64,000 nt of DNA from RFPW01 sp040401595 (GTDB lineage: Bacteria; Pseudomonadota; Gammaproteobacteria; Burkholderiales; Burkholderiaceae_E), in assembly GCA_040401595.1 (NCBI GenBank), contig JBBAOE010000011.1:1-64000 (forward strand), in the 5' to 3' direction. This document shows positions 8,859 to 18,061 of the stretch, one piece after another. The notes under the pieces are model-generated. The model saw only the letters and a list, made by a program, of their open reading frames with translations. It had not been told where the DNA came from and ran no database searches. Every line of letters starts with the position of its first letter. Positions within the stretch are counted from its first letter, which is position 1. The translations under genes were made by a program, and so were the position numbers.

Positions 8859-10278
8859 CATGACACCAACCCCAACGTCGCTCACCTCGCTGACCGCCAC
8901 TGAGCTGCTGCAGGGATACCGGGCTGGACAGTTTTCTGTGGTCGACGTCACTCAGGCCTTTTTGGACCGGATCGATCGCCTCAATCCGAGCCTGAATGCT
9001 TTTTGCCTGATCGACGCCGAGGCTGCGCTGGCCAGCGCCCACCGCAGCGATGCCCGCTGGCAGGCGTACCGTCAACTGGGGGCCCCCGTCGGCGATCTGG
9101 AAGGCGTTCCGGTGGCGATCAAGGATCTGATTCTGACGCGCGGCTGGCCGACCCTGCGGGGCAGCCGAACCGTGGCGGCTGATCAGGACTGGTCGGTCGA
9201 TGCACCGGTCGTTGCCCGCTTGCGGGAAGCGGGGGCGGTGTTGGTGGGCAAAACGACCACCCCCGAATTTGGCTGTAAAGGGGAAACAAACTCGCCCCTG
9301 ACCGGCATCACCAGGAATCCCTGGAACCTGGACCGAACCTCGGGCGGATCCTCGGGTGGCTCCTCCGCCGCGGTCTCCGCCGGACTGGTCCCCCTGGCGA
9401 TCGGTACCGACGGGGCCGGAAGTATCCGCATCCCTGCGGCGTTCTGCGGCAATGTCGGATTCAAGCCGAGCTTTGGCCGCATCCCAGCCTATCCGCTATC
9501 GCCCTTCGGTTCGGTCGCACACCTGGGGCCGCACGCGATGAGCGTTGCCGATGTTGCCCTGACGATGAATGTCGCCAAACAGCCCGATGCGCGTGATTGG
9601 ACTTCGCTGCCCGAAGATCGCAGTGATTACCGGATTGGTCTGACTGATGGCGTGCGTGGACTGCGGATCGCCTACTCCCCCACCCTGGGTTACGTGGCGA
9701 ACCTCGATCCTGAGATTCGGGCTGCGCTCGACCGCGTGGCGCGCGTGTTCGAGTCCTTGGGTGCCGCGGTCGACGCAGTTGATCCGGGCTTCGAGGATCC
9801 GCTGGAGATCACGACCGGTCTTTGGTTTGCCGCTGCCCGTCATGTGTATGACAGTCTCAGCGGTCCGAACCAACAACAGACGGATCCTGACTTTCAGGCA
9901 CAGGCGGAACTGGGTAGCCGAATCACCGCGGCCGATCTGCATGCGCTGAATCTTCGCCGCGGCCTCTTGGGCGCCCAGATGCGCCAGTTCATGCAGGACT
10001 ACGATCTGCTCCTGACGCCTGCCATCTCGATACCCGCGTTTGTTGCTGAACCGGCAGGAAAGCGTCCGATGGGCCCGCAAGCCATGTTGGGCTGGACACC
10101 CTACAGTTACCCGTTCAACCTGACGCAACAACCTGCGATTTCGCTCCCCTGCGGACTGACCCGGGATGGGTTGCCGATGGCCCTGCAACTGGTCGGCCCG
10201 ATGTTTGGGGACGCGTTGGTGCTGCGGGCTGCGCGGGCCTATGAGTCGCTTCACCCGGCGACACGGCCCACCCTGTAG
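8851..10278 (+). CDS. Amidase, amidase-signature family
   Basis: A 475-residue hydrolase of the amidase-signature family. The catalytic triad is visible: Lys91 (VAIKDL), the cis-Ser in GGSSGGSS (about 167) and the nucleophile Ser191 in TDGAGSIRIPA. Cleavage of a C-N amide bond is expected. Neither GatA-specific context (gatB, gatC) nor a signal peptide is present, so a catabolic amidase is likelier than tRNA amidation. The ATG lies inside the 3' end of the HAD gene. Its stop is 2 bp from that of the convergent binding-protein gene. Confidence 0.92.
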   Translation: MTDMTPTPTSLTSLTATELLQGYRAGQFSVVDVTQAFLDRIDRLNPSLNAFCLIDAEAALASAHRSDARWQAYRQLGAPVGDLEGVPVAIKDLILTRGWPTLRGSRTVAADQDWSVDAPVVARLREAGAVLVGKTTTPEFGCKGETNSPLTGITRNPWNLDRTSGGSSGGSSAAVSAGLVPLAIGTDGAGSIRIPAAFCGNVGFKPSFGRIPAYPLSPFGSVAHLGPHAMSVADVALTMNVAKQPDARDWTSLPEDRSDYRIGLTDGVRGLRIAYSPTLGYVANLDPEIRAALDRVARVFESLGAAVDAVDPGFEDPLEITTGLWFAAARHVYDSLSGPNQQQTDPDFQAQAELGSRITAADLHALNLRRGLLGAQMRQFMQDYDLLLTPAISIPAFVAEPAGKRPMGPQAMLGWTPYSYPFNLTQQPAISLPCGLTRDGLPMALQLVGPMFGDALVLRAARAYESLHPATRPTL

Positions 10279-10280
10279 CG

Positions 10281-11099
10281 TTAACGTCCTTCCTGGTGCG
10301 CCCAACGAAGCACGATCTGGTGCAGTTGCGCCAAGCCGTCAGTCAAGGCAGCGGGGCCGGGCTGAAGAATATCGGGAGATTTGATTTCAAACACCTGCCC
10401 GTTGCGGACCGCGTTCACCTGATCCCAGCCCGGGCGATTGGCGACGGTGTCGGCTCGGAACTTCTTACCGCACCAGGAACCGATGATGATGTCGGGATTG
10501 CGTTGGACGATTTCGTCCGGGTTGGCGATGATGCGATTTTTGCCCAGACCCTCCAGCGCCAGTTCGGGAAAACAGTCCTCGCCTCCGGCGAGTTCGATGA
10601 GTTCCGAGACCCAGCGGATCGCGCTAATCGGCGGATCGTCCCATTCCTCGAAATAGATACGCGGCCTTCTGTGCAGGTGCGACGCGGCCTGCCGGACCTG
10701 CTCATGCGTGGCCCGGATATCCTCGATAAGGGATCGACCCCGATCGAGCGCACCCACCATCGCGGCGAGTTGAAACATCATCGAAAAAATTTCGGCAAGA
10801 CTGCGCTGATTGAATACCGTGACCTGGATGCCTCGCCCAATGAGGTCGTGTGCGATGTCCGCCTGCAGATCCGAAAAGCCCAGTACCCAGTCGGGTTTGA
10901 GAGCAATGATCTGATCGATCTTCGCGCGCAAAAATGCGCTGACCTTCGGCTTCTCAAGCCTTGCCCGACGGGGTCGAACGGTATAACCGGAGATACCCAC
11001 AATGCGATGGTCCTCACCGAGGAGGTAAAGCCACTCGGTGGTTTCCTCCGTGAGGCAGACGATGCGTTTGGGGCCCCAATCCAGCACTGGATTTGACAA
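10281..11099 (-). CDS. BtuF-like periplasmic-binding-fold protein (cobalamin/metal-chelate type)
   Basis: A 272-residue class III binding-protein fold: RIVCLTEETTEWLYLLGEDHRIVGIS at the N-terminus, a long connecting helix (about 115-150), and the C-terminal lobe ending IKSPDILQPGPAALTDGLAQLHQIV. This is the BtuF family that binds vitamin B12 or iron chelates. Translation probably starts at TTG (SD GAGGAA 5 nt upstream). No signal peptide is seen and no permease or ATPase gene lies nearby. Orphan, apparently leaderless members occur in several proteobacteria and are usually annotated cobalamin-binding protein. The role is uncertain. Confidence 0.82.
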   Translation of the reverse strand: MSNPVLDWGPKRIVCLTEETTEWLYLLGEDHRIVGISGYTVRPRRARLEKPKVSAFLRAKIDQIIALKPDWVLGFSDLQADIAHDLIGRGIQVTVFNQRSLAEIFSMMFQLAAMVGALDRGRSLIEDIRATHEQVRQAASHLHRRPRIYFEEWDDPPISAIRWVSELIELAGGEDCFPELALEGLGKNRIIANPDEIVQRNPDIIIGSWCGKKFRADTVANRPGWDQVNAVRNGQVFEIKSPDILQPGPAALTDGLAQLHQIVLRWAHQEGR

Positions 11100-11131
11100 C
11101 GATATTCCTCAAGAAATGATGAATTTCTCTT

Positions 11132-11698
11132 CTAGTTTTTGACCTCACCCTGCGGCGTCAGCTCCAATCGGCTGGTTTCCAGGCCCTTGGCCTGTAGCCT
11201 CTTGATCAATGCGGCATAGCGGTCGGCAGAGACCGTGGGACTGCGCGACAGAATCCAAAGATAGTCCCGTCTGGGTTCACTGACTGCGACCAGCTGGTAT
11301 TCAGGGTCCAGATCGACCACCCAGTAGTCGCCCCAGACAGCCGGCAGCCAGGACAACCATGCGGGAGCGAATCGGACTTCCAGCCGGGGCGACGTCGGCC
11401 CGCCCAGCTGACGGGCCACGCCCACCGCCTCATCCATGGTCCCCTGTTCACGCTGGCAACGATTCAGAACCTTGACACGGCCATCGGACTGAAGACTGTA
11501 TTCAGCACTGGTATTTGCCACGCACTTTTTCTGGAACCAGTTCGGGAACTTGGCGATCTCGTACCAGCGCCCGAGGTATCGCGGCAGATCGAGGCTGATG
11601 ACGGTCTCGAGCGGTTTTTCGGCTGGGCGATCTGAGGCCATCGCGCCAACCGACTGAACGATCAAGGCGGCACAAAGAATTCGAAAAAACAGGTTCAT
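11132..11698 (-). CDS. blc: Lipocalin family protein (Blc-like)
   Basis: A 188-residue secreted protein. A signal peptide (about 1-21, ending GAMAS) precedes the lipocalin barrel. The first conserved region is YLGRWYEIAKFPNWFQ (GxW motif), followed by KVLNRC and the late motif RDYLWILSRSP. Bacterial lipocalins of this size bind lipids or lysophospholipids at the cell envelope. E. coli Blc is an outer-membrane lipoprotein, but no lipobox cysteine is present here, so this form should be soluble in the periplasm. It is divergent from chrA. Confidence 0.9.
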   Translation of the reverse strand: MNLFFRILCAALIVQSVGAMASDRPAEKPLETVISLDLPRYLGRWYEIAKFPNWFQKKCVANTSAEYSLQSDGRVKVLNRCQREQGTMDEAVGVARQLGGPTSPRLEVRFAPAWLSWLPAVWGDYWVVDLDPEYQLVAVSEPRRDYLWILSRSPTVSADRYAALIKRLQAKGLETSRLELTPQGEVKN

Positions 11699-11784
11699 GG
11701 TCTGAGATGGTAACGTTCATCCTGCCAGCCCGGGTGCTGAGGCCACAACCGAGCCATGCAAAGCACTCCACCCATGCCCGAGCG

Positions 11785-13155
11785 ATGATGGACCAACCTG
11801 CCAGGGCACCTTCAGAAATACCCGTCACCGACGCGCCAGGACCGGTTGGCTTCTGGCAGGCCTGCGCGTTCTGGTTGAAACTGGGTTTCATCAGTTTTGG
11901 CGGGCCGGCCGGGCAAATTTCGATCATGCATCAGGAACTGGTCGAACAACAGCGCTGGATTTCGGAGCGACGCTTCCTGCACGCTCTGAACTACTGCATG
12001 CTTCTACCAGGGCCAGAAGCGCAGCAATTAGCAACCTACCTCGGGTGGCTGATGCATCGCACCTGGGGCGGCATGGTTGCCGGCGGTTTGTTTGTCCTGC
12101 CGTCGCTCCTGCTCCTGATCGGGCTGTCCTGGGTGTATTTCGCATTCGGTTCACTGCCGGTCGTCGCCGGCCTGTTTTACGGCATCAAACCTGCGGTCAC
12201 AGCGATCGTCGTCCAGGCCGCCCACCGGATTGGTACCCGCGCACTCAAGAACCGCTGGCTCTGGGGAATTGCTGGCGCCGCCTTCGTTGCTATTTTTTGG
12301 TTCAACACACCGTTTCCCATCATCGTCGCCAGCGCAGCACTGATCGGTTACCTGGGCGGCAAGCTCATTCCGGGACACTTCACGATGGGTGGTGGCCATG
12401 GCGGGTCGAACAAACGCTGGGGCCCAGCGCTGATCGACGACGACACGCCACCGCCGAAACATGCCCAATTCCAATGGGGGCGACTCGCAATCGTACTGAT
12501 CTGCGGGGCCATCCTCTGGGCCGTACCGATGGGGTTTCTGACCCTACACTTCGGCTGGGAGCACACCTTGACCCAGATGGGCTGGTTTTTCACCAAGGCG
12601 GCGCTGCTGACCTTTGGGGGCGCCTACGCCGTACTCCCCTACGTCTACCAGGGCGCCGTGAGCCACTACGGATGGGTCACGCCGGTCCAGATGATGGACG
12701 GGTTAGCGCTAGGCGAAACGACGCCCGGCCCCCTGATCATGATCGTGGCCTTTGTCGGATTTGCAGGTGGCTACACCCAGTCGGTTCTTGGGCCTGAGGC
12801 TCCCGTGCTGGCGGGTACTGTCGCAGCCTGCTTGGTCACCTGGTTCACGTTCTTGCCTTCTTTTCTCTTCATCTTCGCGGGTGGGCCGTTCATTGAATCG
12901 ACCCATGGAAAATTGCAGTTCACCGCACCCCTGACCGCCATCACAGCGGCTGTGGTCGGGGTCATCCTGAATCTGGCGCTTTTCTTTGGCCAGAGCGTCC
13001 TTTGGCCCCAGGGTTTTGGCGGCGATTTCGATGCGATTTCGGCCCTGATCGCGCTCGGCGCGGCGCTTGCTCTGTTTCAATTCAAGCGCCCGGTCATTCA
13101 GGTGATCGTCGCCTGCGCACTCGTTGGCTTGGCGATCAAGGTTTTCAATCTTTAA
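11785..13155 (+). CDS. chrA: Chromate ion transporter ChrA, two-domain form
   Basis: A membrane protein of about 456 residues with two homologous CHR domains. Each has the motif that defines the family: FGGPAGQI with LPGPEAQQLATYLG in the first half, and FGGAYAVLPY with LGETTPGPLIMIVAFVGF in the second. It exports chromate as a sulfate-like oxyanion across the inner membrane. The start MMDQPARAP (11785 or 11788) is chosen because the frame upstream to 11707 lacks membrane character and would overlap the lipocalin promoter. No chrB regulator is adjacent. Confidence 0.92.
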   Translation: MMDQPARAPSEIPVTDAPGPVGFWQACAFWLKLGFISFGGPAGQISIMHQELVEQQRWISERRFLHALNYCMLLPGPEAQQLATYLGWLMHRTWGGMVAGGLFVLPSLLLLIGLSWVYFAFGSLPVVAGLFYGIKPAVTAIVVQAAHRIGTRALKNRWLWGIAGAAFVAIFWFNTPFPIIVASAALIGYLGGKLIPGHFTMGGGHGGSNKRWGPALIDDDTPPPKHAQFQWGRLAIVLICGAILWAVPMGFLTLHFGWEHTLTQMGWFFTKAALLTFGGAYAVLPYVYQGAVSHYGWVTPVQMMDGLALGETTPGPLIMIVAFVGFAGGYTQSVLGPEAPVLAGTVAACLVTWFTFLPSFLFIFAGGPFIESTHGKLQFTAPLTAITAAVVGVILNLALFFGQSVLWPQGFGGDFDAISALIALGAALALFQFKRPVIQVIVACALVGLAIKVFNL

Positions 13156-13172
13156 GCGATCCCAAGCATGAT

Positions 13173-13535
13173 TTAAGCAACCCCGCGGACGAGACTGAAC
13201 AGGAAAGCGGCACCGACCGCGACCGCCACCATACTGGCAATCAACACGGCCGCGGCCGCCAGATCTTTGGCGACACCGATCTGTGGGTGTTGGTCGGGGT
13301 GCAGGTGATCTGCCAGCGCCTCGAGCGCGCTGTTCAACAGTTCCGCCACCATGACCAGGCCGACTGCCAACCCAAGCAGTCCCCACCAGATCACCGCAGG
13401 CTGCACGATCAGCAAGGTCATCAGGACCAAAGCCGCAGCGATCAGGTGGATCCTGAAACTGCGTTCATGCCTGAATGCGAGTACCAGCCCCCGCCCGGCG
13501 AATCGAAGTCGCTCGTGAAACGGCCGTCCTTTCAA
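13173..13535 (-). CDS. dgkA: Diacylglycerol kinase
   Basis: A 120-residue membrane enzyme of three helices that phosphorylates diacylglycerol to phosphatidic acid for phospholipid recycling. The family block AELLNSALEALADHLHP...GVAKDLAAAAVLIAS contains the catalytic Glu and the conserved Asn-Ser and Lys-Asp. The N-terminal amphipathic RLRFAGRGLVLAFRHERSFRIHL is also typical. It starts at TTG, the only usable start, 7 bp after the psiE stop, so the genes are probably one operon with translational coupling. Confidence 0.93.
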   Translation of the reverse strand: MKGRPFHERLRFAGRGLVLAFRHERSFRIHLIAAALVLMTLLIVQPAVIWWGLLGLAVGLVMVAELLNSALEALADHLHPDQHPQIGVAKDLAAAAVLIASMVAVAVGAAFLFSLVRGVA

Positions 13536-13542
13536 CGATGGG

Positions 13543-13965
13543 TCAGCCGATCTCGATAGGCGATTTCGACGGGAATTGGTGACTGGCCATCCGGATCACA
13601 TACACACTGATCGACAGCATCAAGGTCGTACCGCCGATCACCGCAATCTCCATCATGTGCTGACCCACTTCGGTCACCAAGTCGATCATGTGACGGGTCA
13701 GCGCCGTGATGGCGATGTAGATCAGGAACCGGATGGGCATGTGATTGGTCTTGAAGTAGATGCCGACCATCGCGCCGATTTCGAGAAAAATGAACAGGAG
13801 CAAGAGATCCTGAATGCTGGCGTGCGACTTCGCCGTTGCGATGGCAATCATATTGGCCGCCGCCGACCAAGCGGTGGCAGCGCCGATTGCGAACAGTGTC
13901 AGTCGGTGAAAGACGGACACACACCGATCACCAAATTTATCGATCGCCTCAAAAGACATCGTCAT
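13543..13965 (-). CDS. psiE: PsiE family membrane protein
   Basis: A 140-residue inner-membrane protein with four helices. The central stretch LLLFIFLEIGAMVGIYFKTNHMPIRFLIYIAITALTRHMI is the hallmark of the phosphate-starvation-inducible PsiE family, whose biochemical role is unknown. Two in-frame ATGs (13965 and 13959) follow AAAAGGG; the second has the better spacing. It is directly upstream of dgkA. Confidence 0.9.
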   Translation of the reverse strand: MTMSFEAIDKFGDRCVSVFHRLTLFAIGAATAWSAAANMIAIATAKSHASIQDLLLLFIFLEIGAMVGIYFKTNHMPIRFLIYIAITALTRHMIDLVTEVGQHMMEIAVIGGTTLMLSISVYVIRMASHQFPSKSPIEIG

Positions 13966-14133
13966 TACCCTTTTGAATCATGATCCACCCGACAACCAGA
14001 CAAAACCGCAGCCAGAAGCCTCTTGGTGCTCTGGATTGATCAGCGTGAGAACCGTCAAAACCACGTGACCGACAGCCTAGAAGCTCCCGCCATCACTCCG
14101 TCACAGCGATGGTCACGATCTGAGCGAATCCCC

Positions 14134-16176
14134 TTACAGCTTGACAGCCGGATCATAGCGCTTGAGCCAGTCAAAAAATTCCTGATACCAGACAGCGCTG
14201 TTGCGCGGCTTGAGCACCCAGTGGTTTTCGTCGGGGTACCACAGCAACCGCGCGTCGACGCCCCTTGCCTTCAGGGTGTTGTAGTAGGCCAGCCCTTGGC
14301 TGTCCGGTACGCGGTAATCCTTGGCGCCGTGGATCACCAGCGTTGGCGTGCGCATGGTCGCCGCAAACGTGTGCGGGCTCTGGCTGTGAACCTTCGCCAT
14401 GTCGTCCCAGTACCAGGCGCCCAATTCTTGAGCGTGCCAGCCATAGGCATCGTCGGAAAACATACCAACCCAGTCGTAGCAGCCCGCATGACAAATATAA
14501 GCTTGGTAACGACCTGGCTTCACGTGCGCATTCATCCAGGCAACCATATAACCGCCGTAGCTACCACCGGTTGCGAACACCCGCTTGCGGGCGATCCAGG
14601 GCTTCTTGAGCAACCAGTCCGTGGTGGCTTCAATGTCCTGAAACTCAAGAGTTCCCCACTGATGCGTGATGGAATCCAGAAACGCATGACCAAAGCCTGA
14701 AGAGCCGTGATAGTTCACATTCGCAGTCACATAGCCCTGGGCGGCAAAGAGATGGTAGTTCCAGCGCCAGTGCCAGTTGTCGCCGGGTCCGGTATGCGGC
14801 CCACCGTGAATCGTGTGTAGGAGCGGATACTTTTTTTTGCGATCGAACCCTGGCGGAAAATAAAGCCAGACCTGAATCGGGTCACCTTGGGCACCCGGGA
14901 TCCAATGCTCCTGCGTCTCGCCAAGGTCCACACCCTGGAGCAGGTCATCATTGAATGCCTCGATTCGCTGTGGCGCCTCTGGCAAGGGCAAACCGGTGAT
15001 GTCGAGTCCGACTGCATGCAGTTGGCCGGGGTGCGTGGCCCGGTCGGTGACCGTGACCAGTTGGCCCGAGCCCGAATCAAATGCCTGGATCGTTCCGCCA
15101 TCCGCCACCTGAATCGCCTGTCGCTCAGACAGGTCAAATCGCCAGAGCGGTTGCCGCCCCCGATCTTCAGCGCGGAACAGCACACTCGAGGCGTCCTGAC
15201 TCCAGATCAGGGGGGCGTGGACTTCGCGATCCCACTCATCACTGATCGTCTCCCATTGCGCATCAGCGTCGTCTAGGCGCAAGACGGCAAGGCGTTGCGG
15301 CATCGTGTGCTTGAGGGCCTGATGCGATGCCAGAAAAGCCAGCTTTGAACCGTCCGGGCTGAAGCTAGGACCCGTCAGGTCCCAGTCAGGATCGCGCACC
15401 AGGTCCGTGATGGCGACCGGTACGCGACCCTTGAGCGTGATCTGCGCCAAGGCCATTCTCGGAGCCGGATGCAGGCCCCGCTGGGGGTCATGCGCGAAGA
15501 CAATGCGCTTACCGTCGGGGGAAATGGTCAGATCGTCAGCACCCGGGTCGCGCCGCTTCAACTCGTAGTTCGTGCCCTCGAGCAGATCCGTCACCCGACC
15601 CGTGCCAATTTCGAGGATCAGAATGTGGGGCACACGGCCCATCGGCACGTTGTCATCCCAATGGCGATAGACCGCATCCTCCGTGGCATAGGCCGTGTCC
15701 TTGCGCTCGGAGAATGCTCTAAAGCGGGCCGCCTGATCCTTGATGCCGCGCGCCTCGGGCCAGACCCAGGAAATCAGCGCGATGCGCCGACCATCCGGGA
15801 ACCACCGGAATCCGCAGACTCCCGTTGGCACCTCACCGGCCCGGCGCGCTTCGCCCCCATCCGCGGGAATCAGGTAGAGCTGCGCGGAGTCGTCTTTTTT
15901 GCCGTCGTGCTCCCGGGTCGCGACGAACGCGATCCATTCGCCGGTGGGGGAAAATCGCGGCTGACTGTCTTTGTCCCCGCAGGTGGTCAACTGTTTAGGC
16001 GCCAATCCGGCGGTCGAGAATAACCAGAGTGCGCTGCGGCTGTGATTACCCTGCATAGACGGCTGGGTCAAGGCGCAAACAACTTGTGCGCCATCCGGGC
16101 TGAGGCTCGGGGCACCGATTCGCTGCAATTTCCAGAGCAGATCAACAGTCAGTGCAGTGGCAATTTTTAGGGTCAT
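14134..16176 (-). CDS. S9 family peptidase (prolyl oligopeptidase / acylaminoacyl-peptidase type)
   Basis: About 680 residues. The N-terminal half is a beta-propeller with WD40/TolB-like blades (SPDGAQVVCALTQP, FSPTGEWIAFVATRE, ISPDGKRIVFAHDP, FSPDGSKLAFLASH). The C-terminal half is an alpha/beta hydrolase with nucleophile GGSYGGYMVAWM, acid IHGAKDYRVP and histidine DENHWV. Its role is cleavage of short peptides. The start ATG at 16176 (MTLKIATALTVDLLWKLQRIG) is the first that gives the usual family N-terminus. Longer frames would run into the divergent amn gene. No signal peptide is evident. The ribosome site is weak, so the exact start is uncertain. Confidence 0.92.
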   Translation of the reverse strand: MTLKIATALTVDLLWKLQRIGAPSLSPDGAQVVCALTQPSMQGNHSRSALWLFSTAGLAPKQLTTCGDKDSQPRFSPTGEWIAFVATREHDGKKDDSAQLYLIPADGGEARRAGEVPTGVCGFRWFPDGRRIALISWVWPEARGIKDQAARFRAFSERKDTAYATEDAVYRHWDDNVPMGRVPHILILEIGTGRVTDLLEGTNYELKRRDPGADDLTISPDGKRIVFAHDPQRGLHPAPRMALAQITLKGRVPVAITDLVRDPDWDLTGPSFSPDGSKLAFLASHQALKHTMPQRLAVLRLDDADAQWETISDEWDREVHAPLIWSQDASSVLFRAEDRGRQPLWRFDLSERQAIQVADGGTIQAFDSGSGQLVTVTDRATHPGQLHAVGLDITGLPLPEAPQRIEAFNDDLLQGVDLGETQEHWIPGAQGDPIQVWLYFPPGFDRKKKYPLLHTIHGGPHTGPGDNWHWRWNYHLFAAQGYVTANVNYHGSSGFGHAFLDSITHQWGTLEFQDIEATTDWLLKKPWIARKRVFATGGSYGGYMVAWMNAHVKPGRYQAYICHAGCYDWVGMFSDDAYGWHAQELGAWYWDDMAKVHSQSPHTFAATMRTPTLVIHGAKDYRVPDSQGLAYYNTLKARGVDARLLWYPDENHWVLKPRNSAVWYQEFFDWLKRYDPAVKL

Positions 16177-16280
16177 CAATGAAATGGCGCGGATTACCAG
16201 AGGAATTCCTTCTTGCAATATGCTGGCATAGATATGCTCAAGCGGATAAGGTTGTGACCCATCGCCCGCTTGATCTGTTA

Positions 16281-17774
16281 ATGCCAACTCGCCGCAGCAT
16301 CCCCGCCCCGATCCGCCATACCGACCCGTCGCGGGCCGTGACACAGGTGCGGGAGCTGTATCAACAGTCGGTCGACCATCTGCGCCAGGCCATGAAGCGC
16401 TTTGTCGATGGCGATCTGATGGCGTACCGGATCCGCGCGTGCTATCCCTTTGTGCGTCTCGAGACCGATACGGTTTTGCGCTTCGATTCGGCCGATATCG
16501 CCCATCTGAGCTATGGCTTCGTGGCCGGACCTGGCCGATTTGAAACGACGCTGACCCGACCCGATCTGTTTGCCGCGTACTACCACGAACAGTTCGAATT
16601 GCTGCTGCGCAACCACGGCGTCGCTCTCGAAGTCGGCCTCAGTGATCAGCCAATGCCAGTGCACTTCTCCTTCGGGGACCATGACCACCTCGAGGGGGAA
16701 TTGAGCCCCGAACGGCGCCAGCAAATGCGCGATGTCTTTGATCTGCCGGATCTGTCGGCCATGGACGACGGCATCGCCAACGGCACCTGGTCGGCACGCC
16801 CTGGCGAGCCCCAGCCGCTGTCGCTGTTCACAGCGCCTCGGGTGGACTACTCCCTGCACCGGTTGCGCCATTACACGGGGACACGACCCGAGTACTTTCA
16901 GAATTTCGTCCTGTTCACCAATTACCAGTTCTACATCGATGAATTCGTGCGTCTGGGCCACGCGGCGATGGCCGACCCCGAGAGCGAATACGTCGCCTTC
17001 GTCGAACCCGGGAACGTTGTGACCCGACGCACGGGCCTCGCCGCCGCCCCTGATGACAAGCGAGGTGCCGTTCCACCGCGTCTCCCGCAGATGCCGGCGT
17101 ATCACCTGATGCGCGCAGACCGCAGCGGTATCACCATGGTCAATATCGGAGTGGGTCCAGCCAACGCCAAGAACATTACGGACCACATCGCTGTGCTCCG
17201 ACCCCATGCCTGGATCATGTTGGGGCATTGCGCGGGCTTACGGAATTCGCAGCGACTGGGCGACTACGTGCTGGCCCACGGCTACGTGCGCGAGGACCAT
17301 GTACTCGATGAAGAGCTTCCCCTGTGGGTACCTATCCCGGCACTGGCTGAGATCCAGCGTGCACTGGAGCAGGCGGTTGCCGACATCAGTCAATGCCATG
17401 GCTCCGATCTGAAGCTCATCATGCGCACGGGTACGGTGGCCAGCACCGACAATCGGAACTGGGAACTATTGCCCGACAACACGCCGCAACGGCGCTTCAG
17501 CCAGAGTCGGGCGGTCGCGCTGGACATGGAAAGCGCCACCATCGCAGGCAACGGATTCCGGTTCCGGGTGCCCTACGGCACCTTGCTCTGTGTGAGCGAC
17601 AAACCGCTGCACGGCGAAATCAAGCTCCCAGGGATGGCGAATCACTTTTACCGGGAGCGGGTCGATCAGCACCTTCGGATCGGTATGCGTGCGATTGAGT
17701 TGCTGCGTTCCGAAGGAACAGCGCAGTTGCACAGTCGCAAGCTACGCAGCTTCGCCGAAGTGGCTTTTCAGTGA
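16281..17774 (+). CDS. amn: AMP nucleosidase
   Basis: A 497-residue enzyme close to the usual length of about 484. It hydrolyses AMP to adenine and ribose 5-phosphate, a step in purine salvage and adenylate control. It has the N-terminal AMP-nucleosidase regulatory domain (RACYPFVRLETDT..., to about 170) and a C-terminal nucleoside-phosphorylase-like domain. The latter carries MVNIGVGPANAKNITDHIAVLRPHAWIMLGHCAGLR and the substrate loop ALDMESATIAGNGFRFRVPYGTLLCVSDKPLHGEIKLPG. ATG 16281 is preferred over an upstream frame that overlaps the divergent S9 peptidase start. Confidence 0.95.
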   Translation: MPTRRSIPAPIRHTDPSRAVTQVRELYQQSVDHLRQAMKRFVDGDLMAYRIRACYPFVRLETDTVLRFDSADIAHLSYGFVAGPGRFETTLTRPDLFAAYYHEQFELLLRNHGVALEVGLSDQPMPVHFSFGDHDHLEGELSPERRQQMRDVFDLPDLSAMDDGIANGTWSARPGEPQPLSLFTAPRVDYSLHRLRHYTGTRPEYFQNFVLFTNYQFYIDEFVRLGHAAMADPESEYVAFVEPGNVVTRRTGLAAAPDDKRGAVPPRLPQMPAYHLMRADRSGITMVNIGVGPANAKNITDHIAVLRPHAWIMLGHCAGLRNSQRLGDYVLAHGYVREDHVLDEELPLWVPIPALAEIQRALEQAVADISQCHGSDLKLIMRTGTVASTDNRNWELLPDNTPQRRFSQSRAVALDMESATIAGNGFRFRVPYGTLLCVSDKPLHGEIKLPGMANHFYRERVDQHLRIGMRAIELLRSEGTAQLHSRKLRSFAEVAFQ

Positions 17775-17779
17775 TCCCA

Positions 17780-17965
17780 TCAAAACAAACGATCCAGCTT
17801 TTCAGAGAATTCGTGCAACGAAAAGATCAGACCAAATAAAAAGACAAACACGCCCGCCGAACCCAGCGGACTAAACCCCAGTTCTCCGACAAAAAAACTG
17901 CACGAAATCAGCATGAGTGCTGTGCGCGATGTCTTCCATAACTTCCCCTTGCCTGCCGAACCCAT
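17780..17965 (-). CDS. Small hypothetical membrane protein (61 aa)
   Basis: A basic N-terminus (MGSAGKGKLWKTSRT) is followed by two hydrophobic stretches (ALMLISCSFFVGELGF and AGVFVFLFGLIFSL) and a charged tail (HEFSEKLDRLF). A GGTGAGGG ribosome site stands 7 nt before the ATG. It lies tail-to-tail with amn, 5 bp apart. The hydrophobic profile and ribosome site support a real gene, but I recognise no family. Confidence 0.5.
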   Translation of the reverse strand: MGSAGKGKLWKTSRTALMLISCSFFVGELGFSPLGSAGVFVFLFGLIFSLHEFSEKLDRLF

Positions 17966-18061
17966 GACAATGCCCTCACCGTGAACGAGTACGTCATTGC
18001 ATCACTGAGCGGCATTGACTGACAAGTCGTTCTGAACGAAGGCTCCAAAGACATTCGACCC

